Assembly (NCBI GenBank): GCA_045649455.1
Contig: JAZRPV010000058.1
Location: 62,001 to 126,000, forward strand
DNA from: JAEDES01 sp045649455
GTDB lineage: Bacteria; Bacillota_I; Bacilli_A; RF39; UBA660
Direction of reading: 5' to 3'
DNA: 64,000 nt
Position numbers and translations under genes: made by a program. Shown here piece after piece: positions 40,504 to 51,600 of this stretch. The first letter of the stretch is position 1. Each line of letters begins with the position of its first letter. The notes below the pieces were generated by a model, which ran no database searches, was not told the DNA's origin, and saw nothing but the letters and a program-made list of their open reading frames with translations.

Positions 40504-43189
40504 CTACTTCCACTCCCAATCTCCAATTATACATATATACAATGTCTTCATCCGGAATTTCTCTTACAAGTCTGTAATCTATATTTCTATCTTGCAAGTT
40601 ATATAAATATCCATATAAATCTAACATTGGTAATTTTATTTTAGGATTATCCATTTCATCAATTACTTCTAAATCTCTTTCTATTTGTATAAAAGATTTA
40701 GCTGTTAAATAATTAGGAATTGCAAATACTAATATATTCATGCTTAATGTACCAACTATTAGTAACATACCTATGTATGGTATTATTTTCTTTTTAAAGT
40801 ATTTAGCTGTTATTAATGCCAACAAAATTGTTCCTACTGTATATAAATACATTTGCGGTACATATCTAGCCCACCAACTTTCACCTACTAATATCATTGA
40901 TACAATAATAGTTAGTGCTGTTATTACTACATATTTACATTTTCTTTTTTCATTTTTATACAATTTCGGTAAACATATAATGAATACTATAGTTGTAAAT
41001 ATAAATGCCAAAGCAAAAAATGGTCCAAATCCAGCAATTCTTACATCAGGTCCTTGCAATTGTTCTATTTCACTTCTATATATCATTATTGGCCATTTTA
41101 AAGTAGGTTCTTTTTTACTATATTGAGTAATGTTTTCTGTTTTTGAGAATAATGACCAGACAAACTTTTGTGGAATTGATATCCTATTAAATACATCGGG
41201 TTGCATCGTTGTTATAATATCTACTTTATCTTTTCCAATTAATGGATATAGTGGATTTAAATGGTCAATTGTATTTTTTACATAAGAATTGGCTCCTACT
41301 AAAAAAACAGCAATTCCAAATACAATGATAAAGTTTCTTGTTGTTATTAAGAATTTGTTCCAAAATTCTTTTTCTTTTATATATTTTATTAACCAATAAA
41401 AATAGAATACTGCTGCTATAATACCTGAATATAATAATCCAGTAAATTTTAAATTAACAAATAAAGCAGCTGTTGCACATAACATTATCCAAATAAGTGT
41501 ATTTTGTTTTCTCATTGGCTTTATTGTAAATAGCAATATTAGTTCAATTGCAAATAATATTCCCATTAAACTATCTAGATAGTAAGAAAATATTTGTGAT
41601 AAAGTAATTGGATTTAACGCAACTAATAATGATATACCTAGTGAATATATTCTTGGTATAACTTGTTTTAAAATATTATATGATATTAACACAAGCACTA
41701 TAGATAATACCAAGGTTATATACTTACCACTTTCAATATTTCCGGTCATACTATATGTTGCTGCTGCGCTAACCCATGTTGCTTTTGGATAATGCTCCAT
41801 CCATAAATCTAATTTACTCTCTTTTGCTATTGGAACAACATTTGTATTTGTTTTTTGAAATTCTCTAACATCCTCATATAGTGGATTCCATCCATTTTTT
41901 ATATAAGCAATTGAGGACTTGTGATAACTGTTACCATCAACTGTTAAGTCATATGTGTGACTATATAAAAATGGCAATGCTACCATTAATAGTAAATATA
42001 TTATTGATACAATTATTTTTGATTTTTTTGTATTTTTGCTTTTCCACCAATACGCAAATAGTGGTACTAATAGTCCCAATACTTGTATAAGTAATAATGC
42101 ATTATTTATATTAAATATTTGCAGTATTGAGTGTGATACTAGAACTACTAAGAAATATGATAAAAGCATTGCACTTAATTGAAACGAAGGTGCTTTGATT
42201 ATATTTTTTATTTTATTATCATATGTATCTTTTTGTACCTTTTCATTAAATAAATTATAAATAGTACAATATATTTTAGAAATAAATTTATTTTTTTCGA
42301 TGGTTCTTCTTAAGAAATTTCTTCCTTCATAATATTTGTTATCTTTATAATCAGGAACTTCTTTTTTCAAATAAGAAAAAGCTTCATTAATAAATTCCAT
42401 TCCTGTTTTAATATTTTCTTGATTGCGTTGTTGGATTGTGTAATTAGTTATTATTCTTACTGTTAATTTATCAACCACATCTTTCGCTTCTTGTAAACTT
42501 TTAAAACTTTTTCTGATCATATCAACAATTTTAATAATATCAAATATCTTTTCATTTCTAACTGTTGTTTCACTTTGTTCGTGAATGACATAAAAATGTA
42601 ATAATTTATTTAACTTACCAATTTTTTTAGAGTTTTTTATTGTTTCGGCAACAAATGGTGCATCTTCATATTTTAAATCTTCTACAAACTTTGTTTTATG
42701 TTTTGTTATGATCTCTCTTTTGTACAATTTATTACAAGGTCCTAAATTAATATCAATTAATAAATTAGGATTTTCTTTTAATGATGATGCTTTAAAATCA
42801 TTAATTATTACTTCTTTTAGGCCATCTGGTTCTACTCTATAAAAATCAAATACAACCATATCTAACTTATTTTTTTCTGCTGTCTCATATAATTCATTAC
42901 ACGCATCTTTATCTAGATAATCGTCACTATCTAGAAACATAATATATTTTCCAGTAGCTTTTTCAATACCAAAATTTCTAGTCTTACCTATTCCTTGATT
43001 ATTATTTTTGAAATACTTTATTCTTTTGTCTTTATATTCTTTTATAATTTTTTCAGAGCTATCTGTAGAACCATCATTTACTAGAATAAATTCTAATTCT
43101 TTTTTTGTTTGATTTACTAATGAATCAATACATTTATTTAAATATTTTTCCGCATTATATATTGGTACTACAATACTTATATCTGTCAT
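40478..43189 (-). CDS. GT2 glycosyltransferase fused to a GT-C-like membrane domain
   Basis: 903 residues. Residues 1-230 are a GT2 enzyme (ISIVVPIYNAEKYLNKCIDS, VNDGSTDSSEK, FLDSDDYLD). A linker follows, and from about residue 340 there are some 12 helices with a first extracellular loop containing TYDLTVDGNSYHKSS, whose Asp fits the catalytic loop of GT-C enzymes that use polyprenyl-linked donors. The final 70 residues are extracellular or soluble. The UbiA and HAD genes directly downstream could make its lipid-linked donor, which would explain the gene order. Single-polypeptide GT2/GT-C fusions are unusual. Ribosome binding site is weak (GTGGGT). Confidence 0.85.
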   Translation of the reverse strand: MTDISIVVPIYNAEKYLNKCIDSLVNQTKKELEFILVNDGSTDSSEKIIKEYKDKRIKYFKNNNQGIGKTRNFGIEKATGKYIMFLDSDDYLDKDACNELYETAEKNKLDMVVFDFYRVEPDGLKEVIINDFKASSLKENPNLLIDINLGPCNKLYKREIITKHKTKFVEDLKYEDAPFVAETIKNSKKIGKLNKLLHFYVIHEQSETTVRNEKIFDIIKIVDMIRKSFKSLQEAKDVVDKLTVRIITNYTIQQRNQENIKTGMEFINEAFSYLKKEVPDYKDNKYYEGRNFLRRTIEKNKFISKIYCTIYNLFNEKVQKDTYDNKIKNIIKAPSFQLSAMLLSYFLVVLVSHSILQIFNINNALLLIQVLGLLVPLFAYWWKSKNTKKSKIIVSIIYLLLMVALPFLYSHTYDLTVDGNSYHKSSIAYIKNGWNPLYEDVREFQKTNTNVVPIAKESKLDLWMEHYPKATWVSAAATYSMTGNIESGKYITLVLSIVLVLISYNILKQVIPRIYSLGISLLVALNPITLSQIFSYYLDSLMGILFAIELILLFTIKPMRKQNTLIWIMLCATAALFVNLKFTGLLYSGIIAAVFYFYWLIKYIKEKEFWNKFLITTRNFIIVFGIAVFLVGANSYVKNTIDHLNPLYPLIGKDKVDIITTMQPDVFNRISIPQKFVWSLFSKTENITQYSKKEPTLKWPIMIYRSEIEQLQGPDVRIAGFGPFFALAFIFTTIVFIICLPKLYKNEKRKCKYVVITALTIIVSMILVGESWWARYVPQMYLYTVGTILLALITAKYFKKKIIPYIGMLLIVGTLSMNILVFAIPNYLTAKSFIQIERDLEVIDEMDNPKIKLPMLDLYGYLYNLQDRNIDYRLVREIPDEDIVYMYNWRLGVEVDEEVSKTD

Positions 43190-43190
43190 G

Positions 43191-44120
43191 TTATACCCAC
43201 TTTCCTAATGTTTTATAATATAATTTTGGTGATATCTTTAATAATAATTTTTTTATTTTTCGTGGAAGTGTATCATCTAAAACATTATCATATGCTTTTT
43301 CTTGTTTTAAACATTTTTGATATTTTCGATAATCTTTTCCTTTTAATGTACATGACTTTAAAATAATACTATTTGCTACAAAACTTTTAAATGCTTTACT
43401 ATTTATGTTTGTTTTATCAATTTCACTTATTAGGAATCTATAATGTTCTAACATATCTAAAGCTTTTTTCTTTGTCTTTTCATAACTAGTTGAATTCATT
43501 GTACTACCAGTTCTTTGGATATAGTTATATCCAATATATTCAATACTATTTACTAATTCTGCTTTTATAATTATTAATGGTATAAGCCCATAATCTTCAT
43601 GTACTAGTCCTGGTTTAAATTGAAATTTATTTTTATTCCAATATTCTCTTTTTATTGCATATGGACATGCTGCATCAACAATGTGATATTTACAAATTTC
43701 TTCAAATGCTTTTTCACCAGTCAAACCTTTAAATCCCTTTTCTTTATACTCAATAATTCCATCTTGTTCTTCATAAATTTCTTTCATTTGAAATCTTACA
43801 ACGTCTGGCTTATTTTTTAGGCTCTTATTAATTTGATTTAATAAGTCTTTTTCCCAATAGTCATCCGAGTCTAAGAAAATAAGGTATTCTCCTTTTGCTT
43901 TTTTTATACCATTATTTCTAGCAGTACTTTGTCCTTGATTTTTTTGTTCAATCACTTTGACATCATAATTCTTTACTATATCCATACTTTTATCTGGTGT
44001 TCCATCATTTATAATGATCACTTCAAAATCTTTAAAACTTTGATTAAATACACTTTCAAGACATTTTTTGATATACTTTTCTACCTTATATACTGGAATT
44101 ATAATACTGAATTTTGGCAT
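43191..44120 (-). CDS. GT2 glycosyltransferase
   Basis: 309 residues, GT-A fold: FSIIIPVYKVEKYIKKCLES, INDGTPDKS, STARNNGIKKAKGEYLIFLD with SDDYWE, and a helical C-terminal region of about 90 residues. No membrane segment. Its start shares one base with the stop of the upstream Wzy-GT4 gene (TAATG), with GGTGAT inside that gene, so translation is coupled. Donor and acceptor unknown. Confidence 0.92.
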   Translation of the reverse strand: MPKFSIIIPVYKVEKYIKKCLESVFNQSFKDFEVIIINDGTPDKSMDIVKNYDVKVIEQKNQGQSTARNNGIKKAKGEYLIFLDSDDYWEKDLLNQINKSLKNKPDVVRFQMKEIYEEQDGIIEYKEKGFKGLTGEKAFEEICKYHIVDAACPYAIKREYWNKNKFQFKPGLVHEDYGLIPLIIIKAELVNSIEYIGYNYIQRTGSTMNSTSYEKTKKKALDMLEHYRFLISEIDKTNINSKAFKSFVANSIILKSCTLKGKDYRKYQKCLKQEKAYDNVLDDTLPRKIKKLLLKISPKLYYKTLGKWV

Positions 44121-46438
44121 TATATCACCTCATCAAATACTTCTTCAATTTTAAGCATTCTCTTCTTTTGAATTTCTTCTAAATCAACTTTTTTAAAATT
44201 TTTCTTTATCTTATTATCTAGAATATCTTTAACTTCTTTAGCCATTTTCTTTTCGTCTTTTGATACAATATAAGCAAAATCTTTTCCAATATTCATTGCT
44301 TCATCAGACACATCTATTGTTGTAATAATTTTTGTACCTAATACTATTGATTCTAAATAAACAACAGGATATCCTTCATAGTCAGAAGTTAATATTGTAT
44401 AATCCGCTTGTTTCATATACGGATATGGATTTTGTTTTTTTCCAAAGAATGTTACTCTTGATGTTAATTTATTCTTCTTGACATATTCTTCATATAATTC
44501 TCTATCTGGTCCGTCTCCTATTACCCATAATTCTGTTCCATCTATTTCTTTTATTACATTTAACGCTCTTCTCATCTTCTTAGATGCATCTTCTAATCTT
44601 CCTACAAATATAAATAGTATAGTATTCTTCTTCTTTTTGGCATTTATTTTTTCTAAAGATCCTTTTTTTATGGATTCTATATCATTAAAATTATTAATTG
44701 TAATACACTTATTTTCATATTCAGGATATTTTTTTATGAAGTCTCTTCTTGCCTCATTTGCTACAAATATTATCTTTTTAAATTTACTAATATTTCTTGA
44801 TTCAAAGAAACTTTTAAATTCATTTATATCCTCATAAATATATGTATAATTACTATGAATATAAAATGCCGTATTTGTTGAAGCCATTAAAGATAACTTA
44901 TTACCACTATAACTGTAAGTAGCATAGCATATACTACAGTCATAATTGTTATATTCTAATATAGCAAATAATAATTTTCTGGACATGTTTATTAATTTTC
45001 TTAAAAATACATTTTTATTATTAGAAACTTTTACTTCTATAATATTAGCTTTAGGAGTTATTATTGGTAAGAATATACCTTTCTTTTCTTCTACTATTAC
45101 ATCTACATCATATTTTCTATAATCTATTCTATTTAGTAAATTAACTAAAGCCTTTTCTATTCCTCCGATATCAAAATTATATGTTGTGAATAAAACTCTC
45201 TTCTTATTTCTTTTTGCCAACATAATAATTAAAATTGCTGCAATAAGGCTTACTGCTGGACCTGTTATTATGTGACCAGTAAACATTGATAAAACTAGTA
45301 TTAATAATAGTGCTACTAATTGCATACATCTTGTATATGTTGTTTTTTGTTTTACTTTAAATATTTGTGATAATACATATAGATAAATTCCAAAGTATAA
45401 TGCAAATCCAATTATTCCGTGTGAATAAAATATATCAAAATAATCCATTTCAATTGCTTTAGTTACTTTATTTTTATGAGTATATCCAATACCAAATATT
45501 TTTTCATATGCAGATGATTTTAAATATAAATCATTTTTGTTTTCTAAGAAAGTTAATCTTTGACTAAAGATAAAATGATCTACTAATTCATATTCAGTAA
45601 ACACTTCAAATACATTGTCTACTTCTAAATAATCTAAATGTATTTCAATATTTTTATAAAAGTTTGTTTTTGGTAAAACTAAAATTAGACTAGCAAATCC
45701 TACTAGGATTAATACTACAGAATAAATAATTGGTTTGTATGTTTTCTTCTTTATACAATGATACATATAATATATAAAGATAGAACCTAAAGTTATACAT
45801 AATGATAATAATGGAGTTTTTGTTCCCATCATAAGAATAACAATTAAATATACTAATAACATTAAACCTTTAATTAAATATTTATTTTTTCCTAGTATTA
45901 AAATAAACATTATTGGTGTTAATAAAGATATAATTCCACTTATTTCATTTGCCGAATTATAAAAACCTAATGTACCAATTTTTGCAATTTGATATGTTTT
46001 AAATCCTATATTTAAAAGACTAGGTATAAAGATACACATTAAATATGTGAATAATGTTATTACTAAAGTTAAGTTGCTTACTTTTATTTCATTTCTAATT
46101 TCATATAAAGATATTAATAATATTGGAAAATAGAAAGCTTTAACCAAACCTTGAATCTCTGCAAAATAACTTCCATCTTTATAAATAAATATTCCGATTA
46201 GATAAAGTATGGAGTAAAAAATAATACTTATATATATCCATAAACTTAATTTCTTTTTAAACACAAATGTTGTTACATACATTATTAATGCCAAGAATAA
46301 AATTCTTATAATAATTCCAATTGTAATATTAAAATCTAATAAGTTAACACATAATCCGGTAATTAAATCTAAAATTGGTTGTAACAGTATAAAGATACTT
46401 ACAATTTTACTAATATTTTTTTCAAGATATTTATTCAT
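44120..46438 (-). CDS. O-antigen ligase/polymerase-like membrane domain fused to GT4
   Basis: 772 residues. Residues 1-410 hold about 11-12 helices, with the long extracellular loop around residues 265-325 (YEKIFGIGYTHKN) typical of O-antigen ligase/Wzy proteins. Residues about 412-772 are a GT4 glycosyltransferase (RVLFTTYNFDIGGIEKALV, LFIFVGRLEDASKKMR, WVIGDGPDREL, SDYEGYPVVYLESIVLGTKI). The fusion couples a membrane polymerase or ligase to a cytoplasmic sugar transferase. It is the first gene of the upstream half of the glycan locus, behind a strong promoter. GAGGGTGA precedes the ATG. Confidence 0.88.
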   Translation of the reverse strand: MNKYLEKNISKIVSIFILLQPILDLITGLCVNLLDFNITIGIIIRILFLALIMYVTTFVFKKKLSLWIYISIIFYSILYLIGIFIYKDGSYFAEIQGLVKAFYFPILLISLYEIRNEIKVSNLTLVITLFTYLMCIFIPSLLNIGFKTYQIAKIGTLGFYNSANEISGIISLLTPIMFILILGKNKYLIKGLMLLVYLIVILMMGTKTPLLSLCITLGSIFIYYMYHCIKKKTYKPIIYSVVLILVGFASLILVLPKTNFYKNIEIHLDYLEVDNVFEVFTEYELVDHFIFSQRLTFLENKNDLYLKSSAYEKIFGIGYTHKNKVTKAIEMDYFDIFYSHGIIGFALYFGIYLYVLSQIFKVKQKTTYTRCMQLVALLLILVLSMFTGHIITGPAVSLIAAILIIMLAKRNKKRVLFTTYNFDIGGIEKALVNLLNRIDYRKYDVDVIVEEKKGIFLPIITPKANIIEVKVSNNKNVFLRKLINMSRKLLFAILEYNNYDCSICYATYSYSGNKLSLMASTNTAFYIHSNYTYIYEDINEFKSFFESRNISKFKKIIFVANEARRDFIKKYPEYENKCITINNFNDIESIKKGSLEKINAKKKKNTILFIFVGRLEDASKKMRRALNVIKEIDGTELWVIGDGPDRELYEEYVKKNKLTSRVTFFGKKQNPYPYMKQADYTILTSDYEGYPVVYLESIVLGTKIITTIDVSDEAMNIGKDFAYIVSKDEKKMAKEVKDILDNKIKKNFKKVDLEEIQKKRMLKIEEVFDEVI

Positions 46439-46475
46439 CTACGTCACCCTCTAATAATAATCATTTCCTTTTTTA

Positions 46476-46504
46476 ATTATAACATTTATAAAATTGGTTG
46501 TAAA
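46476..46504 (-). promoter_or_regulatory. Promoter of the glycan operon
   Basis: Minus strand TTTACA (46504-46499), 17 bases, TATAAT (46481-46476). Confidence 0.8.
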
Positions 46505-46597
46505 ATTATTATTAACTACTAGTCTTTTTATTTATCTTTTATTCATTTTATTATATAATGATAATATCAGATATTATATATAAGATTGAGGTGAAGC

Positions 46598-48541
46598 ATG
46601 AGTAAGAAAAAAAAGAAAAAGAATAAACAAAATACTTCTGTTAGTGAAGAAGTTAAAATAGAAGAAGAAATTCAAGAAACTGAAGAGTCAATCGAAGAGG
46701 ATGACCTAACTGCAGTAGAAGAAGATTCTAGTGATGAGATTATTGCAAATGAGGAAATCATAGAATATGAAGAAGAAGTTCCTGAAGTTGTTGCTACTAA
46801 GGTAGTTAATAATAAGAAGAAATATGATCCTACTATTTGTAATATGTTACTTATATTTGTACTATTGTGTAGTTTAGGTCATTTAGTTGGTAAATTAATA
46901 ATTGGAGATGATGTTGTTATGAACTTAATTGGTTCGATGATTTTACTTTTATTCTCTATGGCATTTATTTTACTTGGATTTAATTCTGGTAAGAGAAAAA
47001 AGAAATATGTGATACTTGGTTCTTTCCTACTAATATTATTCTTTGTGTTTAGTTTAGGAAGTAGTTATTTTAGTATAAATAATCAAGTTATTAATTTCTC
47101 TAATATGAAGTTAACTGAGGCAGTTAAATGGTTTGAAAATAAAGATATAGAATTAGTTCAAATATATGAGTATAGCGATATGATTGATGAGTATCACGTT
47201 ATAAGTCAAGATGTTAAGGCTGGCAGTTTAATTAATAAAACTAAGTCAATTACTCTATCTATTAGTGAAGGACCTAATCCGAATAAAATGGTTGCTATTC
47301 CTAGTATGGTTGGATGGACAAGTGATCAAGTATTAGAATTTGTACTAAATAATAAATTATCAAATGTTAATGTTTCATTTGTTACTTCTGATGGTATGGC
47401 TGATACAGTTATTAAACAAAGTAAAGTTGGAAATCTTGCAAGAAATGAAAAATTAGAAATTGAATTTTCTTTAGGAGAAGGAAATGCTTTAGAAGAAATT
47501 AAGTTAATTGATTTTAAAAAGAAATCTGAATTTGAAAGTATTTTCTACATGAAAAAAAATCAAGTTAAATATGAAATAAAATATGCTTTCTCTGATAGTA
47601 TTAAGAAAGGATATGTAATTAAACAAAGTATTAATGCTGGTAAAACAGTTAATATTAAAAACGATAAAGTTGTTATTACTATTAGTAAAGGTCCTGAAAT
47701 TAAGATAGCTGAACTTAGAGGTATGTCAATGAGTGATATTACTGACTGGGTTATTGATAATAAATTAAAACTTGAATTTACTGATAAGTATGATGATAGT
47801 ACAAAAGAAAATCATGTTATTAGTGCTAACTACTCTAATGGAGATGTTGTTGAAGAAGGTACTGTTATTAAGATTGTTATTTCTAAAGGTAAATTAACAA
47901 TGCCTAAGTTTGAAACTCTTAATGAGTATAGAGAATGGGTTAATAAATATAATATTAATTCTGAAGAAAAACATGAATTTAGTGATACAGTTGCTGTTGG
48001 TAATATTATTAGATTCTCTCATAAAGAAGGAGATGTTATTAAGAATACTGATACAGTTGTAGTAACAATTAGTGATGGTAAAAGGATTAGTGTTCCTAAC
48101 GTTGTTGGTATCAGTAAAGATAGTGCTGCTAGTAAATTAAAAAATGCTGGCTTAGGGTATAATTTTGTTTATAGTTATAGTGATAGTGTTGCAAAAGGGA
48201 ATACAATTAGACAATCAATTAGTGCTGGTTCTGGAGTTAGTCAAGGAACAGTAGTTACAGTTACAGTAAGTAATGGTAAGAAACCTTATACTCCACCTAC
48301 TCCAACTGCTCCAAGTTGTGATAAATCTAAAGGTTCTGCTTTAAATATCCAATATGGTTCATCTGGAAGCCAAACAGTATCTATGATTAAACAAATGAAT
48401 CCAAATCACAAGTTCTCATTTAATTATGTTACATCATGTCCTAATGGAAGTATTGCTCCTGGTTCTGTATGTAATGGAGCTAGTTTAGATGGTGTATGGA
48501 AAAACTATTGTGATACTATAACAGTTACAGTTATTAAATAA
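46598..48541 (+). CDS. Membrane protein with six PASTA-like repeats and no kinase domain
   Basis: 647 residues: a Lys then Glu-rich cytoplasmic head (1-75), three membrane helices (near 80-100, 108-130, 137-160), then six PASTA-like units from about 163 to 565, each ending in patterns such as ITLSISEGP, VVITISKGP, IKIVISKGK and VTVTVSNGK. A Pro/Thr linker and an 80-residue C-terminal module with four cysteines follow. PASTA repeats bind peptidoglycan stem peptides or lipid II. Here they are not attached to an Ser/Thr kinase or penicillin-binding protein. TATAAT at 46554-46559 and GAGGTGA before the ATG support the start. Function inferred to be cell-wall binding or sensing. Confidence 0.85.
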   Translation: MSKKKKKKNKQNTSVSEEVKIEEEIQETEESIEEDDLTAVEEDSSDEIIANEEIIEYEEEVPEVVATKVVNNKKKYDPTICNMLLIFVLLCSLGHLVGKLIIGDDVVMNLIGSMILLLFSMAFILLGFNSGKRKKKYVILGSFLLILFFVFSLGSSYFSINNQVINFSNMKLTEAVKWFENKDIELVQIYEYSDMIDEYHVISQDVKAGSLINKTKSITLSISEGPNPNKMVAIPSMVGWTSDQVLEFVLNNKLSNVNVSFVTSDGMADTVIKQSKVGNLARNEKLEIEFSLGEGNALEEIKLIDFKKKSEFESIFYMKKNQVKYEIKYAFSDSIKKGYVIKQSINAGKTVNIKNDKVVITISKGPEIKIAELRGMSMSDITDWVIDNKLKLEFTDKYDDSTKENHVISANYSNGDVVEEGTVIKIVISKGKLTMPKFETLNEYREWVNKYNINSEEKHEFSDTVAVGNIIRFSHKEGDVIKNTDTVVVTISDGKRISVPNVVGISKDSAASKLKNAGLGYNFVYSYSDSVAKGNTIRQSISAGSGVSQGTVVTVTVSNGKKPYTPPTPTAPSCDKSKGSALNIQYGSSGSQTVSMIKQMNPNHKFSFNYVTSCPNGSIAPGSVCNGASLDGVWKNYCDTITVTVIK

Positions 48542-48543
48542 TA

Positions 48544-48573
48544 AAAAGATAGATTAATTTCTATCTTTTTTTT
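48544..48573 (+). terminator. Terminator of the PASTA gene
   Basis: AAAAAGATAG/CTATCTTTTT with an 8-base loop and seven or more T. Confidence 0.8.
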
Positions 48574-48576
48574 GTA

Positions 48577-48606
48577 TAAAAAATAGAGGATTTCTCCTCT
48601 ATTTTG
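48577..48606. terminator. Terminator of the GH73 gene
   Basis: AAATAGAGGA/TCCTCTATTT with a 4-base loop (GAAA on the minus strand) and T run on the minus strand. Confidence 0.85.
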
Positions 48607-51600
48607 TCACTTTCATTTCTATTCTATTTCCTTTTGATAAGTTAATAGAGAATGAATAGTTTTTACCATTAATTGTTTTCTTAACACTATCTAGACTTCT
48701 TCCAAGTTTTTCAGTAAATTCAGAATAATCTGTAATGTTAGAGCTTGTTGTAATATAAATAACATACTCTCCTACTGGAATGTCTGAAATATCTATTTTC
48801 TTATCAAACCAAGCTTTTGTTTTATCTAATTTATCATCTACTGGTAAGAATACTTGATAATTTCCATTAGTAATACTATCTAATGCTTTAGTATATTTCT
48901 TATATGTTGTTTTTTCTTCAAACACAATATTTCTTGTTACTTTAGTATCTTTTGATAAGTTCATTCCATATGAATAACTGTTACCTCTTAGATATAAGTA
49001 ATTATCCTTAAATTCAAAGTTTGTATATTTTGTATATTGATTATAAATATAAGAACTGTTTTTGTCAGCAATCGCTTCATCTCTTACTTTTAATTCTACA
49101 TATGAAGTTGCAGTATCATAATTATTACTGATTGTTGCTTCATTTGTTTTACTTGCTACTTTTGTTGCTTGTTGTTTATAAGCATTGTTATTTACTAATT
49201 CTTTTACATAGTATTTATCTGTTTCAGCATAAGCATAGAATTGATAATTACCTACTGGTAAGTTATCTACATCTACTTCTGCATTAAACCATGAGTATGT
49301 ATAATCTTTTCCATCCGGACTATAAACAGCTTTAGGAATATCTGCTTTATTAGTTATTCTTGTTCCTGTTACTTTTACTTCTTCTTTTGTATCAATATTT
49401 ACAAAAATTAAAGTGTATTTAATATCTACATTTAAATTATTATCTATTCCATAGATTGCTTCATATCCTTGAATTAGAAGTTTATTATTTTGTGTCTTAA
49501 TATAATTTAAATTGAATAGTCCATTTGCTTCTACTTTTTGTTGTTCTTTAACTGTAATTTTTACTGTCTTTGTTACTGTTTGATTGAAACTATCAGTTAC
49601 TTGATATGTTACTGAATATGTTCCAACTACTTTAGTATTAACATTATTACTTGTTACTTTAATATTAGTTATTTTTCCATCTTCTGGATCTGTTGCAGTT
49701 ACTCCATCTAATGCATTAAATGTTGAATTTAAATTAATTGTTTTATCTTTTGCATTAATTGATGGTTTTTGATTTTGTGTAACTGTTACAGTTATTTCTT
49801 TTATTGTTGTTTCTTTACTTGAATCTGTTACTTGATATTTTACTTTGTATGTTCCAACAACTTTATTATTTACATTAGTTTCTACTACTTGAATACTCGA
49901 TGTTAAATTACCATCTTCTTCGTCAGTTGCAGTTACATCTTTTTTAGCATCAAATGTTTGTCCTTGAACGATTGTTTTGTTTGAGGCATTAATTACCGGT
50001 GCTTTATTGGCAACTGTTGTTGTATGAACTTCATGCGTTACATATTGGGCAGCTGCTAAAGTCCATCCAAATTCATTTGATGTTCCACTTAAATTATATG
50101 GAATCTTATACCATGAGTATCCATCTACTTGTTTTGTTTCAAGAATTGGTACAATTGCATATTTATATAATCCACCTATTTTTGTAGATGCTGAATCAAC
50201 TGTGTTGTAGTTTACCCATGTATAAGCATTTTGATTTGGAACATCAACTGATACTTTAGAATATTTACCGGCTACTTCTTTTATTGTATCTGCTGGTACC
50301 CAATGTTCATCATTATTCATATAATCTGATGTTACTAAATATGATACTGCTTTTTTAGTTTCATCATATGCAATGGCATGAATAATTACATATCTATTAT
50401 TTAATAACTTTTGATTTTTTACTTGTGTTAAAGTTGAATCATAATAATATGATGTTTCTTTTACTGATAATCCTATTTTTGGAGATAGAACTGTATCTTT
50501 AATCATTAAATCGTATGTATAGCTTTTATCTTGATATTCAAATACATCATTAGGAGATTTATATCCATCTTTTGCTGTATTTATTTTCTTTACATATGCT
50601 GCTGGTACGTAGGCATATGAATTCCAGTTATAGTTTGAACCTGCTGGTAATTCATTAAAGTTGGCATCTAAATTTATATCACTAACTATTTTATACCAAG
50701 TAGCATCACCATTTACTGTATGTCCTTCTTTTTCTCCGATGATAACAACTGCATCATCTTTTTCCGGATATGTATATAAGAATTTTGATGATGGTGTAGC
50801 GTCTGCTCTAGCATCAACAGGAGCAACTACAACACCTAATTGATAATAGTCATAGTCTTGTAAACCTAATGCTGCATCCATTGCATAATAGTTAGCAGCC
50901 ATCTTTTCACTCCAATAAGTATCAGATGCATATTTAACATTCATACCTATTCCTTTGTCACCAAATTGTGGTCCAAAGTAACGCCAATCTCTAGCATGTG
51001 CATATCCATAAGTTATCCATTTACTTGCATAACCTAAAATACTGCTTGAGAATGTTGCATACCATTTTGCAGATTCTCCTGGTGAGGAATCAACTGCATC
51101 TAATCCAAATCCATTATTTTTATTTATACTGATTGGACTTTTTCCATTACCTGTTTCATTTCTACTTAAACTTAGTGATAATAAAGCATTTGCTCCTCCC
51201 GCTTCTTGAGCGTGATAGAAGTATGTTCCCATTCCATATAGTTTTGATCTTCCGCCACCGGCTGCTGAACCATACACATCTCCTGTATATCCTAAGTTCT
51301 CCCTAATATATTTATCAATATTAATACTAGAATAGTTTGTTTTAGTATGATTTGATAAATACATATAATAGTTAAAATATTCTTTATCTTTATTTACTGC
51401 ATTATTAAAGTTACCTGCTTTGTAATCTTTAATCATTGTTTTTATATCTTTATAAAAGTAATGTCCATCATAACTATAATAAGTTCCTGCTTCTAACATA
51501 CTTGGTTTAGGACCAATTACACTTCCTCTTGTACCAGTGTATGTTTCTTGAATTTTATCAACATAATTATGTTTTATGCTACTACTTGTTACTGTATAAC

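Noticed and set aside
28420..46438. Horizontal transfer of the glycan locus
   Set aside because: There is no mobile element, tRNA junction or clear change in base composition that I can judge by eye. A composition and phylogeny analysis would be needed.
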